Positions 8,875 through 18,236 of a stretch of 64,000 bases of DNA are shown here, piece after piece. Each line of letters opens with the position of its first letter. Position 1 is the stretch's first letter. Under the pieces are notes generated by a model. It ran no database searches. It was given only the letters and a program-made list of their open reading frames with translations, and was not told where the DNA came from. The translations under genes and the position numbers were made by a program. The stretch comes from Nocardioides marinisabuli (GTDB lineage Bacteria; Actinomycetota; Actinomycetes; Propionibacteriales; Nocardioidaceae): positions 806,001 through 870,000 of the forward strand of contig NZ_CP059163.1 in assembly GCF_013466785.1 (NCBI RefSeq), given 5' to 3'.

Positions 8875-8945
8875 AGATGTACTCCTGGGTTAGCTGGTCG
8901 GTGAGTTCGAGATCGAAGTGCAGTGAGACGCCCGGGGGCGTGCGA

Positions 8946-9320
8946 TCACTTGGACTTCTTCTTGCCGGCGACCGTGCGCTTGGGACCCTTGCGGGTGCGC
9001 GCGTTGGTCTTGGTGCGCTGACCGCGGACCGGGAGGCCCATGCGGTGACGGCGACCCTGGTAGCTGCCGATCTCGATCTTGCGACGGATGTCGGCCTGGA
9101 CCTCGCGGCGGAGGTCACCCTCGATCTTGAAGTTGGCGTCGATGGCGTCGCGGAGCTTGACCAGCTCGTCGTCGCCGAGCTCGTGCACGCGAGTGTTCGG
9201 GTTGACCCCGGTCTCGGCGAGCAGCTGCTGGGCGGAGGTACGGCCGATGCCGTAGATGTAGGTGAGTGCGATCTCGATGCGCTTGTCGCGCGGGAGGTCC
9301 ACACCAACGAGGCGTGCCAT
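8946..9320 (-). CDS. rpsM: 30S ribosomal protein uS13
   Basis: 124 residues. Sits in the head of the small subunit and contacts P-site tRNA and the bridge to 50S. The ATG at 9320 ([21 protein letters not shown]) is preceded by GAAAGG. A longer in-frame reading to 9416 is not supported. The tail is Lys/Arg-rich ([14 protein letters not shown]), as expected for the P-site contact. Confidence 0.97.
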   Translation of the reverse strand: MARLVGVDLPRDKRIEIALTYIYGIGRTSAQQLLAETGVNPNTRVHELGDDELVKLRDAIDANFKIEGDLRREVQADIRRKIEIGSYQGRRHRMGLPVRGQRTKTNARTRKGPKRTVAGKKKSK

Positions 9321-9466
9321 GTGATGGCCTTTCGGTGGTTCGCAGAGGTGTCGGTCGTGACGCGTCCCGTCCCTCGTCGGTCGGGCCCCGGCCTTCTGCT
9401 CCGGGGGTGGTTTCACCGCGGTGTGCGGCTAAGCGTTCACGTATGGAGGTTGTTCAGTTGTGCGCT

Positions 9467-9488
9467 GCACCGGCCCTGGGGCCGGCGC
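9467..9488 (-). terminator. GC-rich hairpin just after rpmJ
   Basis: CCGGCC (9470-9475) pairs with GGCCGG (9480-9485) around a 4-base loop, with two further pairs outside one mismatch. It starts 4 bases after the rpmJ stop in a 172-base gap before rpsM. No T-run; possibly a processing or attenuation site. Confidence 0.4.
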
Positions 9489-9492
9489 CTGC

Positions 9493-9606
9493 TCAGCCCT
9501 GGCGCTGCTTGTGGCGGGGGTTGGAGCAGATGACCATGACGCGGCCGTGGCGACGGATCACCTGGCACTTGTCGCAGATGCGCTTGACGCTGGGCTTGAC
9601 CTTCAT
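9493..9606 (-). CDS. rpmJ: 50S ribosomal protein bL36 (zinc-ribbon form)
   Basis: 37 residues, reading [20 protein letters not shown] to a C-terminal NPRHKQRQG. Cys11, Cys14, Cys27 and His32 form the zinc site, so this is the C-plus form, in contrast to the zinc-free paralogues that some actinobacteria make under zinc starvation. The ATG at 9606 is 44 bases downstream of infA, with AAAGGACC upstream. It binds 23S rRNA near the GTPase-associated region. Confidence 0.95.
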   Translation of the reverse strand: MKVKPSVKRICDKCQVIRRHGRVMVICSNPRHKQRQG

Positions 9607-9650
9607 GTCGAGGTCCTTTCGTGGCTCCCGCCGGGAACCGTCGGCTTCGC

Positions 9651-9872
9651 TTACTTGTAGCGGTAGACGATCCGACCTCGGGTGAGGTCGTACGGCGAGA
9701 GCTCCACCACCACGCGGTCCTCGGGGAGGATCCGGATGTAGTGCTGGCGCATCTTGCCGCTGATGTGGGCGAGAACCTTGTGCCCGTTGCTCAGCTCGAC
9801 GCGGAACATGGCATTCGGCAGGGCTTCCACGACGGAGCCCTCGATCTCGATCACGCCTTCTTTCTTCGGCAT
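9651..9872 (-). CDS. infA: Translation initiation factor IF-1
   Basis: 73 residues forming one S1/OB fold. It binds the ribosomal A site during initiation and helps IF-2 and IF-3. The ATG at 9872 ([16 protein letters not shown]) is preceded by GGAGGAC at proper spacing, so an in-frame ATG 3 codons upstream is rejected. It is the first gene of the infA-rpmJ-rpsM-rpsK-rpsD-rpoA-rplQ series; its promoter should lie in the 259 bases upstream. Confidence 0.97.
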   Translation of the reverse strand: MPKKEGVIEIEGSVVEALPNAMFRVELSNGHKVLAHISGKMRQHYIRILPEDRVVVELSPYDLTRGRIVYRYK

Positions 9873-10131
9873 GTCCTCCACAATCTGTTGTCTATCGTTT
9901 TCTGCACTGCCCCGACGGGTGCCGGAGCAGGTGGCCCGGGAACCTCCGGCGCCGAGGCGGACCTCGAGCCGGTGGACCTCGTGCGGTCGTCCCCTGGCCC
10001 CTCACCCGCACGCACGCGACCCTCTCTCACGAGGTGGTCGAGCACGGTGACGGGCAGCCGCGAGGCGCCACGAAACAGACCCACGTTGGGCCGACACGCC
10101 AGTTTAGACGCGCCCTGCTCGGGATCCCTAA
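9873..10131 (-). promoter_or_regulatory. Upstream region of the infA operon
   Basis: 259 bases between the monooxygenase gene and infA, without a credible gene. The minus strand has a GTCTAAACT stretch (TAAACT as a possible -10) around 10102-10107 and a GATAGACA stretch close to infA, but neither has a convincing -35 partner, so the exact promoter is not assigned. Confidence 0.35.
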
Positions 10132-11172
10132 TCAGGACGCGAGCAGCCGCAGCGTCTGCTCCCGAGCGGGCGAGGTGGCCGGGTCGGTGCCGGCGTACGC
10201 CGACGCCACCGGGTGCACCATCACCTCGTCGACGCCGTGCTCGGCCGCGAGGTCGCGCACGCGCGCCCGGGCGGTCTCGGCGTCGCCGATCACCCAGCGC
10301 CGCGACATCGCCTCGACCAGGGCCCGCTGCTCCTCGGGGATCCCGACCTCCTCGGCCTCCTCGACGAGGCGCTGCGGGCCCAGCGGCTGCCCGGTGCGCA
10401 GCGCCAGCATCATCTGCAGGTGCGGCAGCGCCAGGCGCTCGGCCTCCTCGGCGGTGGGGGCGACGGCGGCGTTGACGGTCAGGAAGGTGCGCGGGGCGTC
10501 GAGCACCTCCGAGGGCCGGAAGGTGTCGCGGTAGAGCGCCAGCGCCTCGGCGGTGCCCTGCCCGGAGAAGTGGTGCGCGAAGACGTAGGGCAGCCCCCGC
10601 TCGGCGGCCAGTCGCGCAGAGTAGTCGGAGGAGCCGAGCAGCCACAGGCTGGCCACGCTCGCCGCGACCGGGGTCGCGCGCAGCGGCTGGGTGCGGCCCT
10701 GGACCGCCACCCCGACACCCTCGGGAGCCATCATCGCCGCCACGTTGTCGACGTACTCGGGGAAGCGCGAGACGGCGTCGTCGCCCACTCCCCCGGCGCC
10801 GTGGCGCAGCGCGTACGACGTCACCGGGTCGGTGCCCGGCGCCCGGCCGATGCCCAGGTCGATGCGCCCGGGGAACGCGGCCTCCAGCAGGCTGAACTGC
10901 TCGGCCACCACCAGCGGGGCGTGGTTGGGCAGCATCACCCCGCCCGAGCCGACGCGCATCCGCGACGTGGCACCGGCGATGAGCCCGATCAGGACCGGCG
11001 GGTTGGTGGCCGCCACGGCCGGCATGTTGTGGTGCTCGGCGACCCAGTAGCGGGTGGCGCCGACCTCGTCGGCGGTGCGGGCCAGGTCGAGGCTGGCCCG
11101 CACCGCGTCGGCGGACGTCTGGTCGGTGCGCACGGGCACCAGGTCGAGGACGGAGAGGTTCGGCGAAGTCAC
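10132..11172 (-). CDS. LLM-class flavin-dependent oxidoreductase (luciferase-like monooxygenase)
   Basis: 346 residues with the TIM-barrel luciferase-like fold: [26 protein letters not shown] at the start, [61 protein letters not shown] (here described in pieces) and [25 protein letters not shown]. This subgroup (MsnO8/YhbW-like) uses FMN or F420; the substrate is unknown. The gene sits between terC and infA in the middle of the ribosomal cluster on the same strand. Confidence 0.87.
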   Translation of the reverse strand: MTSPNLSVLDLVPVRTDQTSADAVRASLDLARTADEVGATRYWVAEHHNMPAVAATNPPVLIGLIAGATSRMRVGSGGVMLPNHAPLVVAEQFSLLEAAFPGRIDLGIGRAPGTDPVTSYALRHGAGGVGDDAVSRFPEYVDNVAAMMAPEGVGVAVQGRTQPLRATPVAASVASLWLLGSSDYSARLAAERGLPYVFAHHFSGQGTAEALALYRDTFRPSEVLDAPRTFLTVNAAVAPTAEEAERLALPHLQMMLALRTGQPLGPQRLVEEAEEVGIPEEQRALVEAMSRRWVIGDAETARARVRDLAAEHGVDEVMVHPVASAYAGTDPATSPAREQTLRLLAS

Positions 11173-11223
11173 CTCTCAGGAGCGTCCGTCGACCCGTCGC
11201 TTATTCCGGACCGCCGAGGTCCC

Positions 11224-12222
11224 TCACTCGGCCGGGCGCGGCGCCGGCGGGGTGGAGTCGGTGGCCTCCACCTCGGTGCGCTCGTCCTTCTTGGTCTTGG
11301 CGAGGCTGGCCAGGGCCGTGACGGCCAGCGCCACCAGGATCACCGCGAGGCTCAGCAGGGTCGGCACCTCCCAGCCGATGATCTCGCTCTCGTGCAGGGC
11401 GTGGATCACCAGCTTGGCGCCGATCCAGGCCAGGATGAAGGACAGCCCCAGGGAGAGGTAGACCAGGCGCTCGAGCAGGCCGCCGATCAGGAAGTAGAGC
11501 TGGCGCAGGCCCATCAGCGCGAAGACGTTGGCGGTGAAGACCAGGTAGGGCTCCTGGGTGATGCCGAAGATGGCCGGGATCGAGTCGAGCGCGAACAGCA
11601 CGTCGGTGAAGCCGAGCGCGATGATGACGATCAGCATCGGGGAGGCGAAGCGCACCCCGTTCTCGCGGTAGAAGAGCTTCAGGCCGTGCCACTGGTCGCC
11701 CACGTTGAGGTGGTTCTGGGCGAACTTCACGATGCGGGAGTCCTCGGGGTGCTCCTCCTCGTGCTTGCGGTAGGAGCGCACCAGGTTGACCGCGGTGTAG
11801 ATGAGGAAGGCACCGAAGATGTAGAAGACCCAGCTGAAGTTCTGGATCAGCGCGTAGCCGACCGCGATGAAGATGCCGCGGAAGACCAGGGCCAGGATGA
11901 TGCCCACCATCAGGGCCTCCTGCTGGTACTTGCGGGGCACCTTGAGGGCCGCCATCAGCACGATGAAGACGAAGAGGTTGTCGACCGAGAGGCTCTTCTC
12001 CACCACGAAGCCGGTGAAGTAGTCGACGCCGTACTCCTGGCCGTGGAAGCCCCAGGTCCACACGCCGAACGCGAACGCCGCGGCCATGTAGAGGATGAAC
12101 GCGACGGTGCTCTCGCGCATGGTCGGCTCGTGCGGGTTGCGCGAGATGATGATGACGTCGAAGAGCAGCACGGCACACGTGACGGTGATCGTGATGCCCC
12201 ATTCGAGGGCGGAGACGTCCAC
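11224..12222 (-). CDS. TerC-family integral membrane protein (likely Mn2+ exporter)
   Basis: 332 residues, 8-9 hydrophobic helices. The TerC signature is present: FTGFVVEKSLSVDNLFVFIVLM near residue 75 and FALDSIPAIFGITQEPYLVFTANVFALMGLRQLYF near residue 215, with conserved acidic residues within membrane helices. TerC/Alx/MeeF-type proteins are linked to manganese export and to metalation of secreted enzymes. The yybP-ykoY riboswitch directly upstream strongly supports manganese as the signal. The C-terminus is a cytoplasmic charged tail (SLAKTKKDERTEVEAT). Confidence 0.9.
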   Translation of the reverse strand: MDVSALEWGITITVTCAVLLFDVIIISRNPHEPTMRESTVAFILYMAAAFAFGVWTWGFHGQEYGVDYFTGFVVEKSLSVDNLFVFIVLMAALKVPRKYQQEALMVGIILALVFRGIFIAVGYALIQNFSWVFYIFGAFLIYTAVNLVRSYRKHEEEHPEDSRIVKFAQNHLNVGDQWHGLKLFYRENGVRFASPMLIVIIALGFTDVLFALDSIPAIFGITQEPYLVFTANVFALMGLRQLYFLIGGLLERLVYLSLGLSFILAWIGAKLVIHALHESEIIGWEVPTLLSLAVILVALAVTALASLAKTKKDERTEVEATDSTPPAPRPAE

Positions 12223-12248
12223 AGGGTTCCTCCTGGGTCAAAGGGTTG

Positions 12249-12360
12249 GCGGCAGCGCCGAGGTCTCTCCCGCCGCTGCTGCGACCCACCGCCCCGGACC
12301 GGTCGAGGACCGGTCGTGCTGACGAGGCGGTGGCGAAGGAATACTCCCCCCTGCGGGGGC
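12249..12360 (-). ncRNA. yybP-ykoY (manganese) riboswitch in the terC leader
   Basis: Read on the minus strand, the leader holds, in the right order, GGGGGAGTA (12350-12342), CGTCAGCACG (12324-12315), a CCGGTCC...GGACCGG hairpin, and CGGGAGAGACC (12272-12262). These are the conserved loop 1 and loop 3 elements and the central P2-type element of the yybP-ykoY class, which binds Mn2+ and usually controls Mn2+ exporters. It lies between map and terC, ending about 30 bases before the terC start. Ends are approximate. Confidence 0.85.
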
Positions 12361-12412
12361 CATCATCGCACGGGCGTGGTGGAGGACCCGCCTCGACGGC
12401 GTCGTACGACGC

Positions 12413-13231
12413 TCAGCGCCCACCGAAGGGCACACCGAGCTCGCGCAGCTCGGCCTCGCCGCCGTCGAGGGCGGTCAGCACCCAGGTGCCGGTCTCGGTG
12501 AGGGTGAAGGTGTGCTCGTAGTGCGCCGACCAGGAGCCGTCGGTGGTCACCACGGTCCAGTCGTCCTCGAGCACCGCGGTGTCCTTGCCACCCAGGGTGA
12601 TCATCGGCTCGACGGCCAGCGCCAGGCCCTCGACCAGGCGCGCACCGCGCCCGGGCCTGCCGTAGTTGGGCACGTCGGGGGGCAGGTGCATCTCGGTGCC
12701 GATGCCGTGCCCGACGTAGTCCTCGAGGATGCCGTATGAGCCCTGCGAGCGCACGTGGCTCTCCACCGCGTGGGAGATGTCGGTGACCCGCCCGCCCGAG
12801 CGGGCCGCGGCGATGCCCCGCCACAGCGCCTCCTGGGTGGTGCGCATCAGCTCGCGCACCTCGTGGGGCACCTCCCCGACCGCCACCGTGAGCGCCGCGT
12901 CGCCGTGCCAGCCCTCGACGATGGCGCCGCAGTCGATCGAGACGACGTCGCCGTCGGCGAGCACCCGCCCGTCGGGGATGCCGTGCACGACCACGTCGTT
13001 GACCGAGGTGCAGATCGAGCCGGGGAACCCGTAGTAACCCTTGAAGGACGGGGTGGCCCCGCGCGAGCGGATGCTGTCCTCCGCGATGGCGTCGAGCTCG
13101 GCGGTGGAGATGCCGGCACGCACCGAGCCGCGCAGCAGCTCGAGGGTCTCCCCCACCACCAGCCCGGCCCTGCGCATCAGGTCGACCTGCTCGGGGCTCT
13201 TGATCTCGAGCCCGCGGTCACGCAGTCCCAT
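12413..13231 (-). CDS. map: Type I methionine aminopeptidase
   Basis: Removes the initiator methionine from nascent proteins using a two-metal centre. 272 residues. Metal ligands are in the expected motifs: the two aspartates of DCGAIVEGWHGDAALTV, His of VGHGIGTEMH, Glu of VEPMITLG and Glu of HTFTLTETG; the substrate-positioning His is in VVVHGIPDG. The ATG at 13231 lies 12 bases after adk, and secY-adk-map is the common actinobacterial order. Confidence 0.96.
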   Translation of the reverse strand: MGLRDRGLEIKSPEQVDLMRRAGLVVGETLELLRGSVRAGISTAELDAIAEDSIRSRGATPSFKGYYGFPGSICTSVNDVVVHGIPDGRVLADGDVVSIDCGAIVEGWHGDAALTVAVGEVPHEVRELMRTTQEALWRGIAAARSGGRVTDISHAVESHVRSQGSYGILEDYVGHGIGTEMHLPPDVPNYGRPGRGARLVEGLALAVEPMITLGGKDTAVLEDDWTVVTTDGSWSAHYEHTFTLTETGTWVLTALDGGEAELRELGVPFGGR

Positions 13232-13243
13232 CGCGGGCGACCC

Positions 13244-13819
13244 TCAGCCGCGCGGGGAGGAGTCGAGCGCCTCGAGCACGCGCGCGGTCACATCGGCGAC
13301 CTCGCCCATGCCGTCGACCTCGACCAGCAGCCCGCGCTCGCGGTAGACCTCGATGAGGGGCTCGGTCTGCTCGGCGTAGATCTCCTGGCGCCGGCGGATG
13401 ACGTCCTCGGTGTCGTCGGCGCGGCCCTCGGTCTGCGCGCGCTGCAGCAGCCGCTGGACGATCTCGTCCATCTCGACCGTGAGCACGACGACGGCGTCGA
13501 TGCGCTCCTGGCGCTCGCCCACCATGGCGTCGAGCTCCTCGACCTGGGCCAGGGTGCGCGGGTAGCCGTCGAGCAGGAACCCGCCCTTGGCGTCGTCCTC
13601 CGCGATCCGGTTGGCGACCATGGAGTTGGTGACCTCGTCGGGGACGTAGTCGCCCGCGTCCATGTAGCGCTGGGCCTCGAGGCCCAGGGGCGTGCCCTGG
13701 GAGACGTTGGCCCGGAAGATGTCACCGGTGGAGATGGCGGGCACCGAGTAGTGCTCGGCCACGAACTTGGCCTGGGTGCCCTTGCCGGCCCCCGGGGGGC
13801 CCATCAGGATCAGCCTCAA
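13244..13819 (-). CDS. adk: Adenylate kinase
   Basis: Interconverts ATP + AMP and 2 ADP. 191 residues: P-loop GPPGAGKGT at 7-15, AMP-binding STGDIFRANV and the GFLLDGYPRT motif. It is the short form without the zinc-containing LID insert. Its ATG overlaps the secY stop codon by 4 bases, so it is translationally coupled to secY. Confidence 0.97.
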   Translation of the reverse strand: MRLILMGPPGAGKGTQAKFVAEHYSVPAISTGDIFRANVSQGTPLGLEAQRYMDAGDYVPDEVTNSMVANRIAEDDAKGGFLLDGYPRTLAQVEELDAMVGERQERIDAVVVLTVEMDEIVQRLLQRAQTEGRADDTEDVIRRRQEIYAEQTEPLIEVYRERGLLVEVDGMGEVADVTARVLEALDSSPRG

Positions 13820-15117
13820 CGCAGGAATCCTTCGTAGTTGCGCTGCTGGAGCTGGCTCTCGATCTGCTTCACCGTGTCGAGCGCGACACCCACCATGATC
13901 AGGATGGAGGTGCCTCCGAACGGGAAGTTCTGGTTGGCGTCGATCAGGACCAGGGCGATCAGCGGGATGAGCGCGATCAGACCCAGGTAGAGAGCGCCCG
14001 GCAGCGTGATGCGGGACAGGACGTAGGACAGGTAGTCCTCGGTCGGCTTACCGGCCCGGATCCCGGGGATGAAGCCGCCGTACTTCTTCATGTTGTCGGC
14101 CACCTCGTGCGGGTTGAAGGTGATCGAGACGTAGAAGTAGGTGAAGAAGACGATCAGCGCGAAGTAGGTGATCATGTAGAGCGGGTGGTCACCGTTGACG
14201 AAGTAGCGGCTGACGAAGGTGATCCAGGTCGAGTCGCTGTTCTGGTTGAACTGCACCGCCATCGCGGGCAGGTAGAGCAGCGACGAGGCGAAGATGACCG
14301 GGATGATGCCGGCCTGGTTCACCTTGAGCGGGATGTAGGTGGAGGAGCCGCCGAACATCTTGCGCCCCACCATGCGGCGCGCGTACTGGACCGGGATCCG
14401 GCGCTGGGCCTGCTCGATGAAGATGACGGCCGCCACGATGACCAGGCCGATGGCCAGCACGACCCCGAAGAGCCACCAGCCCTGCGACTTCTGGACCTCC
14501 CAGAGGGCGGCCGGGAAGGTCGCGACGACCTGGCAGAAGATCAGGATCGACATGCCGTTGCCGACGCCGCGCTCGGTGATCAGCTCGCCGAGCCACATGA
14601 TCACGGCGGTGCCGGCGGTCATGGTGATCACCATGACCAGGAAGGTCGAGGTGGAGTCGTCGTGCAGCAGCGGCAGGTTGCACTGCAGCAGGTTGCCCGA
14701 GCGCGCCAGGGCCACGATGCCGGTGGCCTGCAGGACCGAGAGGCCCAGGGTCAGGTAGCGCGTGTACTGCGTGATCTTGGTCTGCCCCGCCTGGCCCTCC
14801 TTCTTCAGCGCCTCGAGCCGTGGGATCACCACGACGAGCAGCTGCAGGATGATGCTGGCGGTGATGTAGGGCATGATCCCGAGCGCGAAGATCGTCAGCT
14901 GGAGCAGCGCTCCACCCGAGAACAGGTTCACCAGGCTGTACAGGCTCGCATTCTCGCCCTGGGAGGCCAGGTCGATGCACTGCTGCACGTTGGCGACGTT
15001 CACCCCCGGTGCCGGGATCTGCGATCCGGCCCGGAAGATCACGATGATCATCAGGACGAACAGCAGCTTGCGCCGCAGGTCCGGCGTCCTGAAAGCGTTG
15101 GCGAAAGCGCCTAGCAC
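13816..15117 (-). CDS. secY: Protein translocase subunit SecY
   Basis: Central pore of the SecYEG channel. 433 residues with ten predicted membrane helices; [36 protein letters not shown] and [12 protein letters not shown] regions are typical. The GTG at 15117 ([17 protein letters not shown]) is preferred over an upstream in-frame start because it fits the family N-terminus and has AGAGGA upstream. A strong hairpin separates it from rplO, so secY-adk-map may have its own promoter in the 199-base gap. Confidence 0.96.
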   Translation of the reverse strand: MLGAFANAFRTPDLRRKLLFVLMIIVIFRAGSQIPAPGVNVANVQQCIDLASQGENASLYSLVNLFSGGALLQLTIFALGIMPYITASIILQLLVVVIPRLEALKKEGQAGQTKITQYTRYLTLGLSVLQATGIVALARSGNLLQCNLPLLHDDSTSTFLVMVITMTAGTAVIMWLGELITERGVGNGMSILIFCQVVATFPAALWEVQKSQGWWLFGVVLAIGLVIVAAVIFIEQAQRRIPVQYARRMVGRKMFGGSSTYIPLKVNQAGIIPVIFASSLLYLPAMAVQFNQNSDSTWITFVSRYFVNGDHPLYMITYFALIVFFTYFYVSITFNPHEVADNMKKYGGFIPGIRAGKPTEDYLSYVLSRITLPGALYLGLIALIPLIALVLIDANQNFPFGGTSILIMVGVALDTVKQIESQLQQRNYEGFLR

Positions 15118-15254
15118 GAGATCCTCTTTCTCCACACAGAATTGCGGCTCCCCGGGCACACCCAGGAAGCCTCGGGAAGCCTAACAGGCTGTCGGGGCCA
15201 CGATGTCACGCTCCCTGGCGTGCGCGGGCACCGACACCGGCTACCGACGACGAA

Positions 15255-15295
15255 GGGCGCGGGAGGCCGCCTTGCGGCGGCGCTCTCCCGCGCCC
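15255..15295 (-). terminator. Extended hairpin between rplO and secY
   Basis: An outer 11-bp perfect stem (15255-15265 with 15285-15295) contains an inner 6-bp stem (15266-15271 with 15276-15281) around TTGC. It lies 22 bases past the rplO stop codon and probably ends or attenuates the S10-spc transcript before secY. Confidence 0.7.
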
Positions 15296-15316
15296 TCATC
15301 GTGGTGTCGCCGAGAC

Positions 15317-15760
15317 TCAGACCGTGGTGGTCGAGCCGCCGGCGGCCTCGATCTTCGAGACGGCCGAGGCCGAGAACGCCTGGGCGCTCACGTCGACCTT
15401 GACCGAGATGTCGCCCTGACCCAGCACCTTCACCGGGTGGCCGTCACGGACGGCCCCCTTGGCGACGAGGTCCTCGACGGTGACGGTGCCACCCTCGGGG
15501 AACAGCGTGCTGAGGCGGTCGAGGTTGACGACCTGGAACTCCACCTTGAACGGGTTCTTGAAGCCCTTGAGCTTCGGGAGCCGCATGTGGATGGGCATCT
15601 GGCCGCCCTCGAACGCGACCGGGACCTGGTACCGGGCCTTGGTGCCCTTGGTACCGCGACCCGCGGTCTTGCCCTTCGAGGCCTCACCGCGACCCACACG
15701 GGTCTTGGCGGTCTTGGCGCCCTTGGCCGGGCGCAGGTGGTGCAGCTTGAGCGTCGTCAT
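15317..15760 (-). CDS. rplO: 50S ribosomal protein uL15
   Basis: 147 residues. Late-assembly large-subunit protein with the Gly/Lys-rich N-terminal extension that threads into 23S rRNA ([31 protein letters not shown]). Last gene of the spc part before the rplO-secY hairpin. One base separates it from rpmD. Confidence 0.96.
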   Translation of the reverse strand: MTTLKLHHLRPAKGAKTAKTRVGRGEASKGKTAGRGTKGTKARYQVPVAFEGGQMPIHMRLPKLKGFKNPFKVEFQVVNLDRLSTLFPEGGTVTVEDLVAKGAVRDGHPVKVLGQGDISVKVDVSAQAFSASAVSKIEAAGGSTTTV

Positions 15761-15761
15761 G

Positions 15762-15944
15762 TCACTCGACCTCCTCGACGGTCACCAGGTGGCGAACCGT
15801 GTTGACCATGCCGCGGATCTCCGGGCGGTCCTCCTTGACGACCACGTCACCGATCCGCTTGAGACCGAGGGTGCGCAGCGTCTCGCGCTGGTTGGCCTTG
15901 AGGCCGACCAGGCCCTTCTTCTGCTGGACCTTGAGCTGTGCCAT
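15762..15944 (-). CDS. rpmD: 50S ribosomal protein uL30
   Basis: 60 residues ([20 protein letters not shown] to LVTVEEVE). The ATG at 15944 shares its A with the rpsE stop codon (TGATG), and GGAGG lies inside the end of rpsE. A longer in-frame reading upstream overlaps rpsE and is rejected. Present in the usual rpsE-rpmD-rplO order. Confidence 0.96.
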   Translation of the reverse strand: MAQLKVQQKKGLVGLKANQRETLRTLGLKRIGDVVVKEDRPEIRGMVNTVRHLVTVEEVE

Positions 15945-16561
15945 CAGGAGGACACCTCCTGCGACACACCCGCCGGCACCTCGGTGCGCGCCTTGAGCAG
16001 CGCCGCCGGGGCGACGTCCTCGACCGGCAGGCCGCGACGGGCGGCCACGGCCTCGGGCTGCTCGAGCATGCGCAGCGCCTCGACGGTGGCGTGCACGATG
16101 TTGATCTGGTTGGACGACCCGAGCGACTTGCTCAGGATGTCGTGGATGCCGGCGCACTCGAGCACCGCACGCACCGGGCCACCGGCGATCACACCGGTAC
16201 CGGGCGCGGCCGGGCGGAGCATGACGACGCCAGCCGCCTTCTCCCCCTGGACCGGGTGCGGGATGGTGCCCTGGATGCGAGGGACGCGGAAGAAGTTCTT
16301 CTTCGCCTCCTCGACACCCTTGGCGATCGCCGCGGGCACCTCCTTGGCCTTGCCGTAGCCGACGCCGACCAGACCCTCACCGTCGCCGACGACCACGAGG
16401 GCGGTGAAGCTGAAGCGTCGACCACCCTTCACGACCTTGGCGACACGGTTGATCGCAACGACGCGCTCGATGTAGGCGGTCTTGTCCGCACCCTGGTTAC
16501 CGCGACGGTCGTCGCGACCACGGCGCTCGCCACCACGCTGTCCGCGCTGGGCTCCGCTCAT
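15944..16561 (-). CDS. rpsE: 30S ribosomal protein uS5
   Basis: 205 residues. Involved in decoding accuracy and the mRNA entry channel. An N-terminal Gly/Arg-rich extension ([20 protein letters not shown]) precedes the dsRBD-like core ([21 protein letters not shown]) and the C-terminal domain with [21 protein letters not shown]. Overlaps rpmD by one base. Confidence 0.96.
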   Translation of the reverse strand: MSGAQRGQRGGERRGRDDRRGNQGADKTAYIERVVAINRVAKVVKGGRRFSFTALVVVGDGEGLVGVGYGKAKEVPAAIAKGVEEAKKNFFRVPRIQGTIPHPVQGEKAAGVVMLRPAAPGTGVIAGGPVRAVLECAGIHDILSKSLGSSNQINIVHATVEALRMLEQPEAVAARRGLPVEDVAPAALLKARTEVPAGVSQEVSS

Positions 16562-16595
16562 GAGACTTTCCTCTTCTCTATTGCTTGACGTGCGA

Positions 16596-16979
16596 TCAGA
16601 AGGTCAGGCCGCCCGAGCGGGCGCCGTCCGCCAGGGCCGCGACGCGACCGTGGTACTTGTTGCCGGCGCGGTCGAAGACGACCTCGTCGACTCCGGCAGC
16701 CTTGGCGCGCTCGGCGACGAGCTCGCCGACCTTCTTCGCCTTGGCGGTCTTGTCGCCCTCGTCGCCCCGCAGGTCGCTCTCCATGGTGGAGGCGCTGGCC
16801 AGCGTCTTGCCGACCAGGTCGTCGACGACCTGGACGGAGATGTGCTTGGAGCTGCGGGTGACGACGAGACGCGGACGCTCGGCGGTGCCGTGCACCTTCT
16901 TGCGACCCCGCATCTGACGACGCAGGCGCGATCGGGTGCGCGTCGCAGTGTGCTTGTTGTTCGACAGCGAGATACCCAT
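16596..16979 (-). CDS. rplR: 50S ribosomal protein uL18
   Basis: 127 residues, binds 5S rRNA with uL5. Core motif [20 protein letters not shown]. The ATG at 16979 ([16 protein letters not shown]) is chosen from family N-termini; a GTG two codons upstream at 16985 overlaps the rplF stop as GTGA and is an alternative start. Confidence 0.94.
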   Translation of the reverse strand: MGISLSNNKHTATRTRSRLRRQMRGRKKVHGTAERPRLVVTRSSKHISVQVVDDLVGKTLASASTMESDLRGDEGDKTAKAKKVGELVAERAKAAGVDEVVFDRAGNKYHGRVAALADGARSGGLTF

Positions 16980-16981
16980 GG

Positions 16982-17521
16982 TCACTTACCAGCCTTTCCG
17001 ACCTTGCGGCGGACCTGCTCGCCGGCGTAGCGCACGCCCTTGCCCTTGTAGGGCTCGGGCTTGCGCAGCTTGCGGATGTTGGCCGCGACCTCACCGACGA
17101 GCTGCTTGTCGATGCCCTGGACACCGAGCTTGGTGGGGCCCTCGACCGTGAACGTGATGCCCTGGGGGGCGTCGAAGATGATCGGGTGCGAGTACCCGAG
17201 CTGGAACTCCAGCTGGGTGGGGCCCTTGGAGAGGACGCGGTAACCCACGCCCACGATCTCGAGCTTCTTCTCGTAGCCGTCGGTGACACCGACGACCATG
17301 TTGTTGACCAACGTGCGGGTCAGCCCGTGCAACGAGCGCGACTCGCGCTCGTCGTCAGGACGCTTGACGTCGAGGACGCCGTCACCCTGCTCGACGGTGA
17401 TCGGGCTCGCCACGGAGTGCGAGAGGGTGCCCTTGGGCCCCTTCACAGTCACCAGCGGACCATCGATCGCCACGTCGACACCGGACGGGACCGCGACGGG
17501 GAGCTTGCCAATGCGCGACAT
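16982..17521 (-). CDS. rplF: 50S ribosomal protein uL6
   Basis: 179 residues, two similar alpha/beta domains. N-terminus [20 protein letters not shown] and C-terminal [25 protein letters not shown] bind 23S rRNA near the sarcin-ricin loop. Lies between rpsH and rplR. Confidence 0.97.
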   Translation of the reverse strand: MSRIGKLPVAVPSGVDVAIDGPLVTVKGPKGTLSHSVASPITVEQGDGVLDVKRPDDERESRSLHGLTRTLVNNMVVGVTDGYEKKLEIVGVGYRVLSKGPTQLEFQLGYSHPIIFDAPQGITFTVEGPTKLGVQGIDKQLVGEVAANIRKLRKPEPYKGKGVRYAGEQVRRKVGKAGK

Positions 17522-17550
17522 GCTGTAGTTCTCCTATCTCGGTCTCGTCG

Positions 17551-17958
17551 TCACCAGACGTAGGCGAGGACTTCCCCACCCACGCCCTTCTGGTTTGCCT
17601 GGCGGTCGGTCAGCAGGCCCTGGCTCGTCGAGATGATCGCGACGCCCAGTCCGCCGAGCACCTTCGGGAGACCCGTGTGCTTGGCGTAGACCCGCAGGCC
17701 CGGCTTGCTGATGCGGCGAACGCCCGCGATGGAGCGCTCCCGGTTGCGGCCGTACTTCAGCGTGATGGTCAGCGTCTTGCCGACCTCACCCTCGGCCGGC
17801 TCGGCGACGTCGAAGGAGGTGATGTACCCCTCCTGCTTGAGGATCTCGGCGACGCCCTGCTTGAGCTTGCTGTAAGGCATGGTCACAGCGTCGTGGTACG
17901 CCTGGTTGGCGTTGCGCAGACGGGTCAGCATGTCTGCGATCGGGTCAGTCATCGTCAT
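17551..17958 (-). CDS. rpsH: 30S ribosomal protein uS8
   Basis: 135 residues ([21 protein letters not shown]-terminal [20 protein letters not shown]). Primary 16S rRNA binder; in E. coli it also represses the spc operon by binding its mRNA. A hairpin lies in the 91-base gap between rpsN and rpsH. Confidence 0.97.
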   Translation of the reverse strand: MTMTDPIADMLTRLRNANQAYHDAVTMPYSKLKQGVAEILKQEGYITSFDVAEPAEGEVGKTLTITLKYGRNRERSIAGVRRISKPGLRVYAKHTGLPKVLGGLGVAIISTSQGLLTDRQANQKGVGGEVLAYVW

Positions 17959-17987
17959 GGCCGTGAGGCCCTTTCTCCACCGTGGTA

Positions 17988-18010
17988 TCGCCCCTGCATC
18001 TCAGGGGCGA
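17988..18010 (-). terminator. Hairpin in the rpsN-rpsH gap
   Basis: TCGCCCCTG (17988-17996) pairs perfectly with CAGGGGCGA (18002-18010), a 9-bp stem with a 5-base loop. It lies about 30 bases before the rpsH start on the minus strand. It could be a processing site or a regulatory target, for example of uS8; it lacks a T-run. Confidence 0.4.
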
Positions 18011-18049
18011 CCTGCAGCGATCGTGTGTAGATGGAACGGGAGGTCTGGT

Positions 18050-18235
18050 TCACCAGCTGGACTTGGTCACGCCGGGCAGCTCGCCACGGTGCGCCATCTC
18101 CCGCAGGCAGATGCGGCACAGGCCGAACTTGCGGTACACGGCCTTGGGACGGCCGCAGCGCTGGCAACGGGTGTAGCCACGCACCGCGAACTTCGGCTTG
18201 CGAGCAGCCTTGACCTTCAGGGCGGTCTTCGCCAT
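18050..18235 (-). CDS. rpsZ: 30S ribosomal protein uS14, type Z (zinc form)
   Basis: 61 residues. The short zinc-binding form with two CxxC pairs ([10 protein letters not shown] and [10 protein letters not shown]). This is the zinc-dependent paralogue; actinobacteria often carry a second, zinc-free long S14 elsewhere that is induced under Zur control. Located in the usual place between rplE and rpsH, one base after rplE. Confidence 0.96.
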
Positions 18236-18236
18236 G

